Source of the DNA: Pyrus communis
Lineage: Eukaryota > Streptophyta > Magnoliopsida > Rosales > Rosaceae
DNA: 64,000 bases
Reading direction: 5' to 3'
Assembly (NCBI RefSeq): GCF_963583255.1
Contig: NC_084815.1
Coordinates: forward strand, 14,059,724 to 14,123,723
Below are positions 1 through 10,313 of this stretch, piece after piece. Position numbers and translations under genes: made by a program. Below the pieces are notes generated by a model. The model worked only from the letters and a program-made list of their open reading frames with translations. It was not told the origin of the DNA and did no database searches. Every line of letters starts with the position of its first letter. Position 1 is the first letter of the stretch.

Positions 1-135
1 TACTTATTCACCCAAAACGATCTTAACCTTCGACAGCAAAGATGGATACAATTACTCAGTGATTATGATTGCACGATTGAGTATCATCCTGGTCGTGCAA
101 ATGTGGTGGTAGATGCACTTAGCAGGAAATCTTGA
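1..135 (+). pseudogene. Ty3/gypsy RNase H C-terminal fragment
   Basis: Frame 1 reads the end of a gypsy reverse transcriptase/RNase H domain: a LNLRQQRW stretch, then [16 protein letters not shown] and the terminal DALSRKS before TGA. This YHPG.AN..ADALSRK block is diagnostic of the RNase H end of plant Ty3/gypsy polyproteins (family knowledge). The window starts inside it, so the upstream pol is missing. No integrase follows: the stop is followed directly by LTR-like DNA, so the element is internally deleted or truncated here. Confidence 0.85.
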
Positions 136-1634
136 GGACGTATTAATGCTTTATATGCTTGCCATATCCCTCTCCCACAAAGTTAACAATATATGCTACT
201 ATTTAACAGAATATTCCCTAATAGCGTTAAATATTTCGTTCGTGTACCAGGCATGTGTGGCCATACCTAGGCCGGCGTGTGAGGTCTCGTGGGTCATCGA
301 AAAATTATTCTAAAAATATGGGGATGCTTGTGGTATTGAGTAGGCCACGATAGTATATTCAAACACCCCAACTGAGTAACGTATGAGAAGTTATTACATG
401 GTTTTGGTTATGTGCTTAAAATTAACGTTAAAATAGTTGCTTCAAATATAGGTGAGACGTTTCCGGAGGATGAGTGCAGCCAGGCGAGACTTAGGAGTTA
501 CAACCCTGCTTCATACTAGTGAGTGGCTTTTTGGTTTATATATATAAATATATATATATATAGGCATTTCCCATAAACAGTTTTAAATGGAATTTCATTT
601 AAAATGCCATGTCGTATTTGCTTTACATTTTAGCATATGCATTAGTATAGCTTTGCATAATATTGCATGACGCTGCAGAGGCCTAAGTAAGTTCAGATGA
701 GTATATATTGACGATATGGTTGGATGGTAGTTGATTATTAGTTGATGCACATAGAGCTCATTGTCCTGCACCCCTATGTTAATGCTCTGCCCGTGCCTAA
801 GGCCTAGCCTTCAAGTGATTGTTCAGCTCCCACACTGCACACTCAACTTGGATCCAAGTCAGGTGCCACCCCATCGTACAGACCACATTAGGTGGTTCCG
901 ACTTGTAGGTGACTTACGATTCGTCATACAGCCTTGACGTGATCATAGCACTGGAGCGAACTTATTTACTCCCAGCTTGTCGTACAGACCATATTTAGGT
1001 GGTTCCGACTCGTGTGCAGGTTTAATGCCGTACAGGTCACATTAGGTGACTCCGACTAGATTGATGAGCAATGGGTTCAGCTGTACAGGTCATATTAGGT
1101 GCCTCCGGCTAGTATATCACTTTTACATTGATTATATCACCTAGCTTACATATTTACTGCTGAGATAGTGACATGGCATATACCTCGTTTTCTTTACTCT
1201 CGAGCTTGATTTTTATAAATACATATGTATTATTATTTTTTGGGAAATTATACGGGTTTTTAAAAGCTTTGTTTTTGCCTACTCATGTTTTTTAATTTGC
1301 GCCCCTCCAGGTTCTAGTTAAACGTTCGTGTTGGTGGCTCATGAGGATTCTACGGTGGTTCTAACAAACTCAAATTAATGTAGGGTTTTCTTTCATATCC
1401 TGTATAATTAGTATTTAGCCTGCTGGACTGCACTTAGGTTGTCTATACTCTGATGATGTGTATCTATGCTTTAAACATCTTCACTCGCACTTCTATACTT
1501 ACCTAGTGTAAATTAGTTAGTTTTGGTTTTTAATCAATCACATTTTTATATCATTATCACTTCTGCACTGCGCTCATGGCTACACCACCCTCACGTGACA
1601 GCCAGCATGCCTCAAGTTAGGTCGAGGTGTGTCA
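136..1634 (+). mobile_element. LTR-like region with internal 50-100 bp repeats
   Basis: No coding sequence is visible. The stretch holds a degenerate repeat, CGTACAGRYCACATTAGGTG followed by a TCCGACT-like tail, at about 875, 981, 1029 and 1082. It ends in GGTCGAGGTGTGTCA at 1634, which looks like the 3' edge of a gypsy LTR. The reverse complement of the same repeat occurs in the long LTR at 51388-54026, so the two are related LTRs in opposite orientation. A short TA-rich microsatellite lies at about 537-562. The 5' edge of the LTR could not be fixed. Confidence 0.5.
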
Positions 1635-2629
1635 TTAATTTAATTAATATTAAACATTAAGTACATATTTAATTACACTCTTCATACTAAAAAAAATTAA
1701 AATTCAAATCTAATTATTAAATAAGCAATAAAATTAAAATTAAAAAAAACCCTATTCTACTCATCTGTCGGAAGTTATGGTTCTTGCTGTAGTTCTGCCG
1801 CGAGTTGATTATCAAACTTCCACTCCCAGAAACGCGATTTGAACATGTTGTCGATAGCCTTCATCAGATTTGGGTCAATTTTGTCAATGTCTCAATTAGG
1901 CTGTCATGAAAAAATTAATAAATTAAAAGCTCACTATTTTATTATATTTAACAAACATTATTATTTAACTAATAAAATTAACACATATAGCTAACTCATC
2001 AATCATGGGCATCTTTAGCTCCTTGGGGATGGCTCTCCAAGGCTCCTAATCCACAACACATTTGGTACGCACCAATGCTCCAATGTTGGACCACAAGCTA
2101 GCGTGTTGTTCTAACTTCACAACCCCTATTACTTTGTCAGCAGTGATTCGGTAACAGCTGTGACCATAAGTGTGTCGAACCCGTACAGCAGCAAATTTTT
2201 TCTTGTCTATCCGCAAAATATATTTTCAAAATACTTAAGGTAAATAAAAAATTTATAAAAATGAAAATTTTACAACGCAAACCTTTTCCGAAACCTTCGC
2301 TATCCATTGTCTTTGATGAACGCACATCATTGTCGACCATCGTACCAACAATCAAGGAACGAACTGATTATAATATGCAAACGAAATGTACAGAAGCATT
2401 TCCGAAACGAATTGTGAAGAATAAGAAGAGCAGAAGTGCATATTTATAGCAATGTTAGGGACTTTTGCCGCGCACATGTCCGCACTAAATACGGTATTGA
2501 TTTCTTTGATTCTCTTAAACCAAATACGTTGACCTAAAACTGAATGCGATTTGTGCAATAAAGGTTCCGTCGCGCAAGGTTTTGCACATGAACAGCCTTT
2601 GTCGTGCAAACCATTTTGCGATGACCCTG

Positions 2630-2700
2630 ATTTGTTTGTAATTATGAAGTTTACGTAAACATAGTCTATGTTTACGTAAACTTCATAATTACAAACAAAT
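2630..2700. repeat. perfect 71-nt hairpin
   Basis: Positions 2630-2664 and 2666-2700 are perfect reverse complements (35 bp each) with a single T between them. The apex reads CATAG-T-CTATG. The sequence is AT-rich and lies within the CACTA-like remnant. It could be a palindromic insertion, a tiny foldback element or a by-product of hairpin repair. There is no evidence that it is transcribed. Confidence 0.9.
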
Positions 2701-3010
2701 TTTCAGTTATAATATTTATTCTAGAAAAAATTAAAACCTTAAGTAAATTAATATTATATTCCATTCAATTATTTAAAAACTAAACAGGAATTAAAGCATA
2801 ATTAAGTCCAAACACATAACTTATAAAAAAACCTTAAGTCTAAATATTGTCCTCAAAAACACAAATTTAAAACTACTATTTCGATGGTGCTCCATTATGC
2901 TTAACCTCATAACACCACCGGTTGTAACCTCCCTCCAATGCTGCATCCATCAACTTCATCAACTTCATCAACTCTTCGTTCGTATCATCATCAAGAGTAT
3001 ACTTACACTG

Positions 3011-3011
<1 letters not shown>

Positions 3012-3049
<38 letters not shown>
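3012..3049. repeat. (TA)n microsatellite
   Basis: An uninterrupted TA dinucleotide run of about 19 units. Confidence 0.9.
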
Positions 3050-3051
<2 letters not shown>

Positions 3052-3109
3052 TATGCAAATAATTAATTCCAACTTATAAGAAAAAATATTCACAAAATTA
3101 ATTATTATT

Positions 3110-3315
3110 CCATCAACAGTATACTTACTAATAATTCATCCATCACCACCTTCTTCACATTCTTGAGCACATCTTTCCAAGAACGCTAGTCAACAGTAGG
3201 ACAATTATTGCCCATGGCTATAGCAATCGCATGCGTGAACTGAAAATGTTGCCCCAAATCATATGGGTTAGCGGTGGGCACACTCTAAACCTTGTTTTTA
3301 TCGTCCATCCCAACA
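3110..3315 (-). pseudogene. possible plant En/Spm (Ptta-type) transposase fragment
   Basis: The - strand conceptual translation reads PYDLGQHFQFTHAIAIAMGN, then, after an in-frame stop, SWKDVLKNVKKVVMDELL. It recalls the W-K-x-V-P..K...EL region of plant transposase-associated proteins encoded by CACTA elements (recognition from memory). At least two in-frame stops mean it is dead. Its position between two copies of CACTA subterminal sequence supports the call. It could instead be a chance read-through of AT-rich DNA. Confidence 0.3.
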
Positions 3316-3829
3316 CGAACAAAATTGTGAAGAATATGGACAACAGAATTCTGAAGAATAAAGAGAGCAGAATCGCATATTTATAGGAAGGTTAAGGCTT
3401 TTGAGCGAAGAAGGCTTTGTTACGCAAAGACCTGCACTAAATACAGTGTAGATTCCTATTGATTCACATGCACTGAACGCTCTGACTCAAAACTGATTGT
3501 AACTTGTACAACGAAGCCTTTGTCGTGCAAGTGTTCCTCGGTTTCCCATGTGTTGAATGCTCTGCCTTAGAAATTGAACAAGCTTTGCACGACGATACCT
3601 TTGTCGCTTATTTATTTTCGCGCCAAAAAAAACACCAGCGGTTTTCTTACTAGCTTTGCACGACGAACACCTTTTTTTTGTCGTGCAAACATTTTTGCGC
3701 GACGAAGTTCTCCGTCATGCAATGTTGCCAAACCTTGCGTGACAATGATATGTTCTTCATTGCTCAAGTCTTCCTTGCACAACGGATTTTGCTTTGTCGT
3801 GCAAGTAGTTTTTCCTACTAGTGCAAGTA

Positions 3830-4635
3830 TTATGCATTTCACCAAGGTCTTAGTCACACGATCGACAACTGCTATACCTGGAGGGATTACCTAAAAAAGT
3901 TGGTGAATAAGGGTAAATGCGACAAATACATTGACAAGCCACTGCACAGCCTAGGAGGACACAGACATAGACGATGAGTCATTTGTGAAAACCATCATAA
4001 TCAACGGTATATTCACCGAGTCCAAATACTTGGAGGCCATAAACAACTCCACAAAGAGAAAGATCCAGCGAGCCATATTAGTCAGCCCTGGACCAACCGT
4101 CGACTTCACTGAGTGGGACGACGAAGGAATAGACTTCTCACATGACAGGCATCCTGGTCGTTTCTGTCCTATTAACCCATGCCATATTCGACAAAGTGAT
4201 GGTGGACAGTGGCAGTTCAATAAATCTGCTTTAGCTATCTATCATTTAGAAGATGGGCCTCGAAAGCACGATAATGCGCCGACCAAAGGTACTCACTCGA
4301 TTCTACGGATACACCTCAACTGTTATTAGCAGCATAGCACTCAATGTGAGAACACGACCAATAGTCTCAAAGAAGATGTTTATTATAGTCAGCGACCCGT
4401 CTCCCTATAATGGGATTTTGGGGAGGTTGGCGAGTGAAACTGGGTGTCATAACCTCCATTGAGTACCAAAAAATTCAATTTCACATCCCTAGAGGAAGAG
4501 TCGAAGAGATTAAGTCTTATGAAGTCACATCCCGACGATGCACAGTGCAAATGCTAAAGCAGTCAAAGAAAAAGTCCTTCACCCTCGTAGAACCTATCGA
4601 GGTTCAGAAGGATAAACCTGCAACCGAATAACAAC
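3830..4635 (+). pseudogene. Tat gag C-terminus and aspartic protease, broken
   Basis: The gag tail can be followed across frames: WRDYLKKLVNKGKCDKYIDK, then KYLEAINNSTKRKIQ and ISFT-like VDFTEWDDEGIDFSHD. The protease core reads KVMVDSGSSINL at about 4186-4222, so the catalytic D-S-G triplet is intact. It is followed in other frames by DVRTRPIVSK and SDPSPYNGILGR. At least two frameshifts separate these blocks. They come immediately after the CACTA end, so most of gag is missing. Confidence 0.7.
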
Positions 4636-4734
4636 TAAAAGAGGCAAGTCAAGATTATGGCGTTCAGGAGGCATGCCAACAAAATAAAAATGATGGAAAT
4701 CAAAAGAGGATGTCGAGTACATCATTCTTGATCT

Positions 4735-5640
4735 CGAACAGCCAGAGAAGACGGCTAGAATCGCCTCACGACTGATCTCGAAGGAAAAAGAAGAGTTCGC
4801 AACCTTCCTTAGAGAAGACCATGATGCTTTTGCATGGTTACCCTCCAACATGCCCGACATTGATCCTAAGATAACCTGCCACAAGTTACATGTCAACCCT
4901 ACTGTCGAACCGATGGTCCAGAAAAGAAGACACTTCGCTATAGAACGAGTAATGGCTATTGAGGGAAATGACGCATTCAGCATGGCTAGCCAACATGGTG
5001 CTAGTCATGAAGAAAGTGAATGACAAGTAAAGAGTATGCATAGACTATACCAGCCTCAACAAGGCTTGCCCAAAAGATTTATTCCCTATCCTTCGAATTG
5101 ACCTATTGGTGGACTCAACAGCATGGAACCAGCTGCTCAACTTCTTGGACGCATATTCCAGCTATAATTAGATCACCATGTTCGAGCCCAACAATGAGAA
5201 AACTGCGTTTATGATCGAGCGAGGCACCTACTACTACAAGGTTATGCCTTTTGGCCTCAAGAACGTTGGAGTTGCCTATCAAAGGTTAGTAAATATAATA
5301 TTCAAGAAGCAGATTGGGGTTACCATGGAGGTCTACGTCGACAACATCATGGTAAAAGGAAAACAGCGGTCAGACCACTTTAGAAACTTGGTAGAGACAT
5401 TCAGTATCCTTAAAGAGTATAAGATGAAGTTTAATCTTGACAAATGCATATTTGGAGTTTCCTCAGTCCAATTCTTAGGGCACATCATAACCCAACGAGG
5501 AATTAAGGCACATCTCAAGTAGATCAAAGCAATCTTGGAGATGAAATCCTCTTCCACTTTGAAGGAGATCCAAAGTCTGACCAAACGAGTAACCACGCTT
5601 AACCGTTTCTTTTCTCTCTCAATCGATCGATGCAGGCCAT
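4735..5640 (+). pseudogene. Tat reverse transcriptase, broken
   Basis: Blocks in order are FATFLREDHDAFAWLPSNMP, the DYTSLNKACPKD motif (about 5041-5080), LLNFLDAYSSYN, KTAFMIERGTYYYKVMPFGL (about 5199-5258), the polymerase box VYVDNIMVKGK (about 5332-5364) and FNLDKCIFGVSSVQFLGHII. In the catalytic YVDD box the second Asp is Asn, which would abolish polymerase activity. There is a TAG at about 5169 and another after AHLK at 5520. The reading frame also shifts between about 4980 and 5040. Confidence 0.8.
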
Positions 5641-5649
5641 TTTTCAAGG

Positions 5650-6420
5650 CCAACAAGAAGACGTAAGGAGACAAATGGAACGAGTGTGGGAAAAAAGATA
5701 TTTGACATCCCATTCGCTATTATCCAAGCCGGAAGCAACCAAGGAATTATACATTTACTTGGCAGTCTCAGATGTAGTAGTAAGCTTTGCTCTTATGCGA
5801 AAAGAGTTCGGGGCCTAACTGCCAATATTCTACACTTCTAAAGCTCTCATCGATGCAAAAACAAGACACTCGAAGATTGAAAAGCTACTTTTGGCACTAA
5901 TTGTTGTAGTTTGAAATCTTAGACCATACTTTCAAGCGTATATGGTCATTGTCATGACTCAGTATCCCCTACGATCTATCCTATATGGTCCAGACATTTC
6001 TCAACAAGTGATGAAGTGGGCGTTGGAACTCGACCAATACGGCTTGGTTTACTGACCCAACATGATAATTGTTGTAGCTTGAAATCTTAGACCATACTCA
6101 CAGCCTAAAAAATGCAACAACACAACCCAAAGGCACCTATAGGTCGACAGCTCATCCATCTACAAAGGTTCTAAAGCGTGCTTGGTTCTTATCAACCCAT
6201 ACGGCTCAATGCTCGAGCAAGCAATCAATTTAGGCTTCAAGGCATCAAACAACAAAGCAAAGTATAAGGCCTTATTGACAGGCCTCTGAATGGCATAAGA
6301 TTTGGGAGTCAAAAAGCTCATAATCCATTTCGATTCTCAACTCATCACTAACCAGACTACTAGGGAGTATGCAGCAAAACATCCAAGAATGACACTATAC
6401 CTCCAAGTTGGCAAAACCTC
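5650..6420 (+). pseudogene. Tat RNase H plus second RNase H-like domain, broken
   Basis: The first RNase H region (about 5730-6060) preserves LYIYLAVSDVVVSFALMRKE, then FYTSKALIDA and SKIEKLLLALIV. A second, archaeal-type RNase H-like stretch starts at about 6140 with [12 protein letters not shown], then [18 protein letters not shown] (about 6235-6290) and IIHFDSQLITNQTT. Two RNase H domains in tandem are typical of Tat elements. Stops and shifts are frequent. Confidence 0.6.
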
Positions 6421-6579
6421 ATAATCGATTACTTAGTCAATGAGACACTCCATTTAGAAAGATTGGAAGTTAGGAAGTTCCAAATAAAAGCAGCACGCTA
6501 CTGCATGTGGAATGGCATTCTCGTTCGAAGATCCTTTTCAGGCCCACATCTCCGCTACCTAGCACTTCCTAACGACTTG

Positions 6580-7660
6580 AAAATTTTGAGCTCGATCCAC
6601 AAAGGAGTTTGTGGAAACCACTTAAGCGGTTGATCCTTAAAACAAAAGGTCTTCAAAGTCAGCTACTATTGGCCTACCGTGCATCAAAACACTAAGGAAT
6701 TTGTTCAAAAGTGTGACAGATGCCAACAATTCAATCATGTACCCACACTGCCTGCCAGTGAGCTCTACCTGCATATAAGCTTTTGGTCATTCATACAATG
6801 AGCAATCAACCTGGTAGGGCCCATACTGCCTATTATTAGGGGTAGGGGCATGATGATCGTGGCTACCAACTACTTTACCAAGTAGGCAGAAGCCGAGCCC
6901 TTGACCATCACTACTCAATCAAACATAAAGCGCTTCATATGGAGGAACATCCTTTGCTGACTTAGCATTTGACAATTTATCGTACCCGACAACGGCCCGT
7001 AATTCGTGGACAAATACTTGGCGAAGTTCTTCCAAAAATAAGGCATTAAGCAGCACATGTCCACGCCTAGATATCCCCAAGGCAACGGGCAGACGAAGGC
7101 GTTAAACAAGACAATCCCAGACTGCCTCAAGAAATCTACCATAAACAAGCAGGGAAAGTAGCCAAATGAATTTCCCGATTTCCTATGGGCATATCGCACA
7201 ACAAAACAACGTGTAACCGATGAAACTCCTTTCTCCTTGGCTTTGGTTCATAAGCAATCATCATTTCCAATGTCAACGTGCCAAGCATCAGTACCATACT
7301 GCCAACTTTGTAGCAAACCAGAAAGGAGATGGCCATAAATCTAGATATGATAGAGGAATAACGCAAACAGGTTATCACCCGCATTGTAGCCTACCAGCAG
7401 CTGCTCCTCTTTAGCTACAAAAAATGGGTAAAGATCCAGTTATTTCAACCTGGAGATCTAATCCTAAGAAAAACATTCATCACTGCCCGAAACAAAGGCT
7501 CCAAAAAGATGCATCATATATGGGAAGGTCCTTACAAGGTCAGTAGAGCAAGCAGTAAGGGTAGTTACACCCTCACCACCATGAACGACAAAGAGATCGA
7601 CAAGTAGTGGAATGTCACAACTTGTGGAAGTATTATGCAAGATTTTCCACTTATCCCTAA
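6580..7660 (+). pseudogene. Tat integrase, broken
   Basis: The zinc-binding part has HKGVCGNHL (about 6598) and CDRCQQFNH (about 6714-6740). The catalytic core shows GRGMMIVATNYFTK, VPDNGP (about 6985) and [14 protein letters not shown] (about 7075-7110), matching the D-D-E core, although the E position reads as TKA in place of the expected TEA. SPWLWFISNHHFQ and later MHHIWEGPYKV correspond to the C-terminal part. It ends near WNVHNLWKYYARF in shifted frames. At least six in-frame stops are visible. Confidence 0.75.
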
Positions 7661-7744
7661 GCTCTGCTCAGACGAAATAAAGCTCGAAGACATAAGCAGC
7701 TTGATGAGCACTACCTCGCAAGTCGAGGACTATCCAGTTGTTAC

Positions 7745-9300
7745 GTAGTTTATAGCTTTCAACTAAGTTTGATATCATTCCTCTCATTTTTCAATGAAGA
7801 TTTCTGAAGTTATTCATCATTTGGCTTGATTGCGTATCTATAACAACTCTCTACTCTTGCTCTTATTGAAGATTACACCTGATCAGGGAGCTATTGCAGG
7901 AATTGTGCGCCCCTAGGGACCGACCATGCTTTCCCCCTAGGATAGGGTAAACTACGCACTCTAAATATTAGACGTGGATGGGCCAGGCTGCCTTGGTATA
8001 ACTAAAGCATGATGGTCTGCGCCGACATTCCTAGAAGTAGCCACAATGGTATTTTTCAAAGCTTAGCTAGACTGAAGGATTTTAGGCCTTTTGGCTTAAT
8101 TTGCAGGGACCTGGGCCTCAAAGACAGATGAGGCACACTACACAGCTCACCATTTGGACAGCTGCCCATGAAGATGAACTGCAATTAAGCATCATTGATG
8201 CCACTAGCTGCTGACAACCCCTAGCTGAGCATCCTGTATGTGACTAACTAACGATCTTTGTGTTACGAAATAGTATTACCTCTACCAGTTAGAGGGATAT
8301 CTCTTTTGATTATCCATGATATGACTAGCTAGCATTCGTAACTGAGCATCCCTAGTGCAATACATAAGTGCATAAGGAATTCTAGCTCCGACTACACGCA
8401 CGAGGTTCACGTGGTTGAGCATCCTTGATGTGAGTAGCTAGCGTAAGTAGCTGAGCATCTTGTATTTGACCAACTAGTGATCTCTGCGTATCCCTAGAAA
8501 CCTAAAGCTACTGTCGATTTAACGAACAACCTATGATTTCTGGAAGATCCCTAGGAACCTAAAGCTGCTACTTATTTAATGGGCAACCTATGGTTTCTAA
8601 AATATACTTGGGAACTTAAAGCCTCTACTAATTTAACGAGTAGCCTACGGTTTCTGGAAGATCCTTAGGAACTTAAAGTCGCTACCATAGTTTCTAGAAA
8701 ACTACCTACGATACACCCTTTGAGCAGTTAACTGCATAAACCTATACAACAACACAATCTTGTGAAAGGTTAATAGGTTAGCATGCACATGCACTACCTA
8801 GCGCAAAACAACCCTTTGGGTCATACTAATTCATAAACTGTTGTGCTACTTGCTACGCAGCTTACGAAATTGGTTACATAAAGTGCAAAATGTTCTTTTG
8901 AACCATTGCACATGAAATTCCATAGAACTACACACTTTTGATGCTAAAAGGTAGCAAATTTCGTGTCCCAGCAATCTTTAGTGGACCACCGATGCGAAAC
9001 ATGCAACTATGAAGGTCATTCCGCCTTGTAAGTAGAAGTTTCAAAAGATGCCTCAAGCAAACGAAGATTTGCAGCTGACAACCCGAAGTTGGCCCCTAAA
9101 GCAATAGAGATAGGCTTGACTACTTTATTCAAGGTAGCCTACTCGATTGTTCATTCTACGGCAAAAGCTTGAAGTAAGGCAAAGAGACAAGGATGAAATA
9201 AAGCGAAGAAAAAATTTATAGCAAATTGGTAAGCTGGCACAGAGGCCAATTGAGTTCAAGCAAAGGAAAACACAAATCAGGAAAGGAGAAAGTAAATCCT
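7745..9300. other. Tat 3' non-coding region
   Basis: No credible coding sequence. The region has a loosely repeated GCTGAGCATCC motif between about 8220 and 8460, a clear 57-bp tandem array at 8491-8705, and otherwise unique sequence. It lies between the end of integrase and the antisense ORF, where Tat elements carry long untranslated spacers. Confidence 0.5.
8491..8705 (+). repeat. 57-bp tandem repeat, four copies
   Basis: Copies start at 8491, 8548, 8605 and 8662, exactly 57 bp apart. Each begins TCCCTAGGAACCTAAAGC (with variants) and carries CTAC..ATTTAA..G and CCTATGGTTTCT. The fourth is shortened. The array lies in the 3' spacer of the Tat element. Confidence 0.9.
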
Positions 9301-9309
9301 AAAGTTAAT

Positions 9310-10285
9310 CCTAAAAGACTACTCCTCAATAGCTTGGACATCTTTAGCAGCCGCATCGCTCCCATCAACATTAACCTCCCGTGCTTCATTTACAACTGCC
9401 TCATCCTGAGCAATACTGCACCAGCCATCCCTGCCTGGCAGTAGAACCTTCAGCCACATTTACCTAGGCAACATGATCCTCAGTTGCTCAACCAACGATG
9501 TTATCGAAGGAAAACTTAAGTAGATCCTCAGCAGAAATAGCAAAAACCTCGAGGTCCTTACTAGAAAATACGTAGTCAGACGGCATGCCAATGAAATGAT
9601 CTATGTTTATTCTCCTCAATCAGATCAATACGTGCATTCTGCAACTCTTCTAGTTCTTTCTTCAGGTTCTCGCTGACAAACAATGCTTCTTACAGCTCCA
9701 TTTTCTTCTACTCAAGTCTAGTGACGGCCTTCTTGAGTTGAACAACGTCATCATGCATTGCAAGTAGCTCTACATCCTTAAGTTGAACAACGTCATCATG
9801 CATTGCGAGCAGCTCTAGTGACGGCTTTTTGAAATGGCACGTTCAAGGTCCTGCACTAGCAATGCTTGGACTTCAATCTTTTTCTCTACAACGTCATACT
9901 TCCACAGGACCACATCAACCCGAGCCTTCAAGTCAATGATCTCTTAGCAAGCAATCTCAAGCTATAGAGCAATGGGAGCAGAGACATCAGATCCTTTCAA
10001 CAAGGCAAGTTCAAGCTCCAACTATTTATTTTTCTTAACAGTCGAGTAAGCTTTTACTACCATGGTTGCCTTTATCTCCCTAACTTCCTTAGCCTTATCT
10101 TGCTCTATATGCATGTACTCGGTTGCCAAGATTACAGATTTTTACATCATAATAAGCAGGGAACCTCTTCTCGACTGAGCTTCACACTTCATGAAGAAAC
10201 TGGGGTCGACAACTTTACTTATGCCATCAACAAACTTGGCACATGCTTCGATGTCCTTAAGTAGATCGAGCTTCAACAACAGTCA
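9310..10285 (-). pseudogene. antisense coiled-coil ORF of the Tat element (aORF), broken
   Basis: On the - strand the translation runs LLKDIEACAKFVDGISKVVD, FFMKCEAQSRRGSLL, ATEYMHIEQDKAKEVREIKA, LELELALLKGSDVSAPIAL, DLKARVDVVLWKYDVVEKKI and EVQALLVQDLERA, with several in-frame stops. It is Glu/Lys/Leu-rich and heptad-like, so it would be a coiled coil. An antisense ORF between integrase and the 3' LTR is known in Tat-lineage retrotransposons, with unknown function. Which frame segments are truly collinear was not resolved. Confidence 0.5.
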
Positions 10286-10305
10286 AACCCATGCATTTAC
10301 TCACA

Positions 10306-10313
10306 AATACCAC
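10306..10313. repeat. hAT target-site duplication, left
   Basis: AATACCAC directly precedes the CAGGG terminus at 10314 and is repeated exactly at 11652-11659. Confidence 0.9.

Larger units (their letters stand above)
1640..3822. mobile_element. CACTA (En/Spm-like) transposon remnant
   Basis: The right edge at 3822 reads TTTTTCCTACTAGTG, the inverse of a CACTAGTAGGAAAA terminus. Inside it, short inverted copies of TTGCACGACAAAG occur repeatedly between about 3500 and 3810, as expected for CACTA subterminal repeats. A block at about 2405-2600 is a diverged copy of about 3320-3560: both share a GAATTGTGAAGAATA start, a GCATATTTATAG box and GTCGTGCAA motifs. No matching CACTA left end was found, so the left boundary is a guess. 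The next pieces on the right are gag-like, so the element probably sits in the Tat retrotransposon that follows. Confidence 0.55.
3823..10290 (+). mobile_element. decayed Tat-type Ty3/gypsy retrotransposon
   Basis: The order on the + strand is gag C-terminus, protease, RT, RNase H, a second RNase H-like stretch and integrase, followed by a long 3' region with tandem repeats and an antisense coiled-coil ORF. Dual RNase H domains and an antisense ORF 3' of pol are described for the Tat lineage (Grande, RIRE2, Ogre relatives). Frames are broken by many stops and shifts, so the copy is inactive. No LTR pair was recognised: the 5' side is cut by the CACTA end at 3822, and the 3' side is interrupted by the hAT at 10314. 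Confidence 0.75.
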
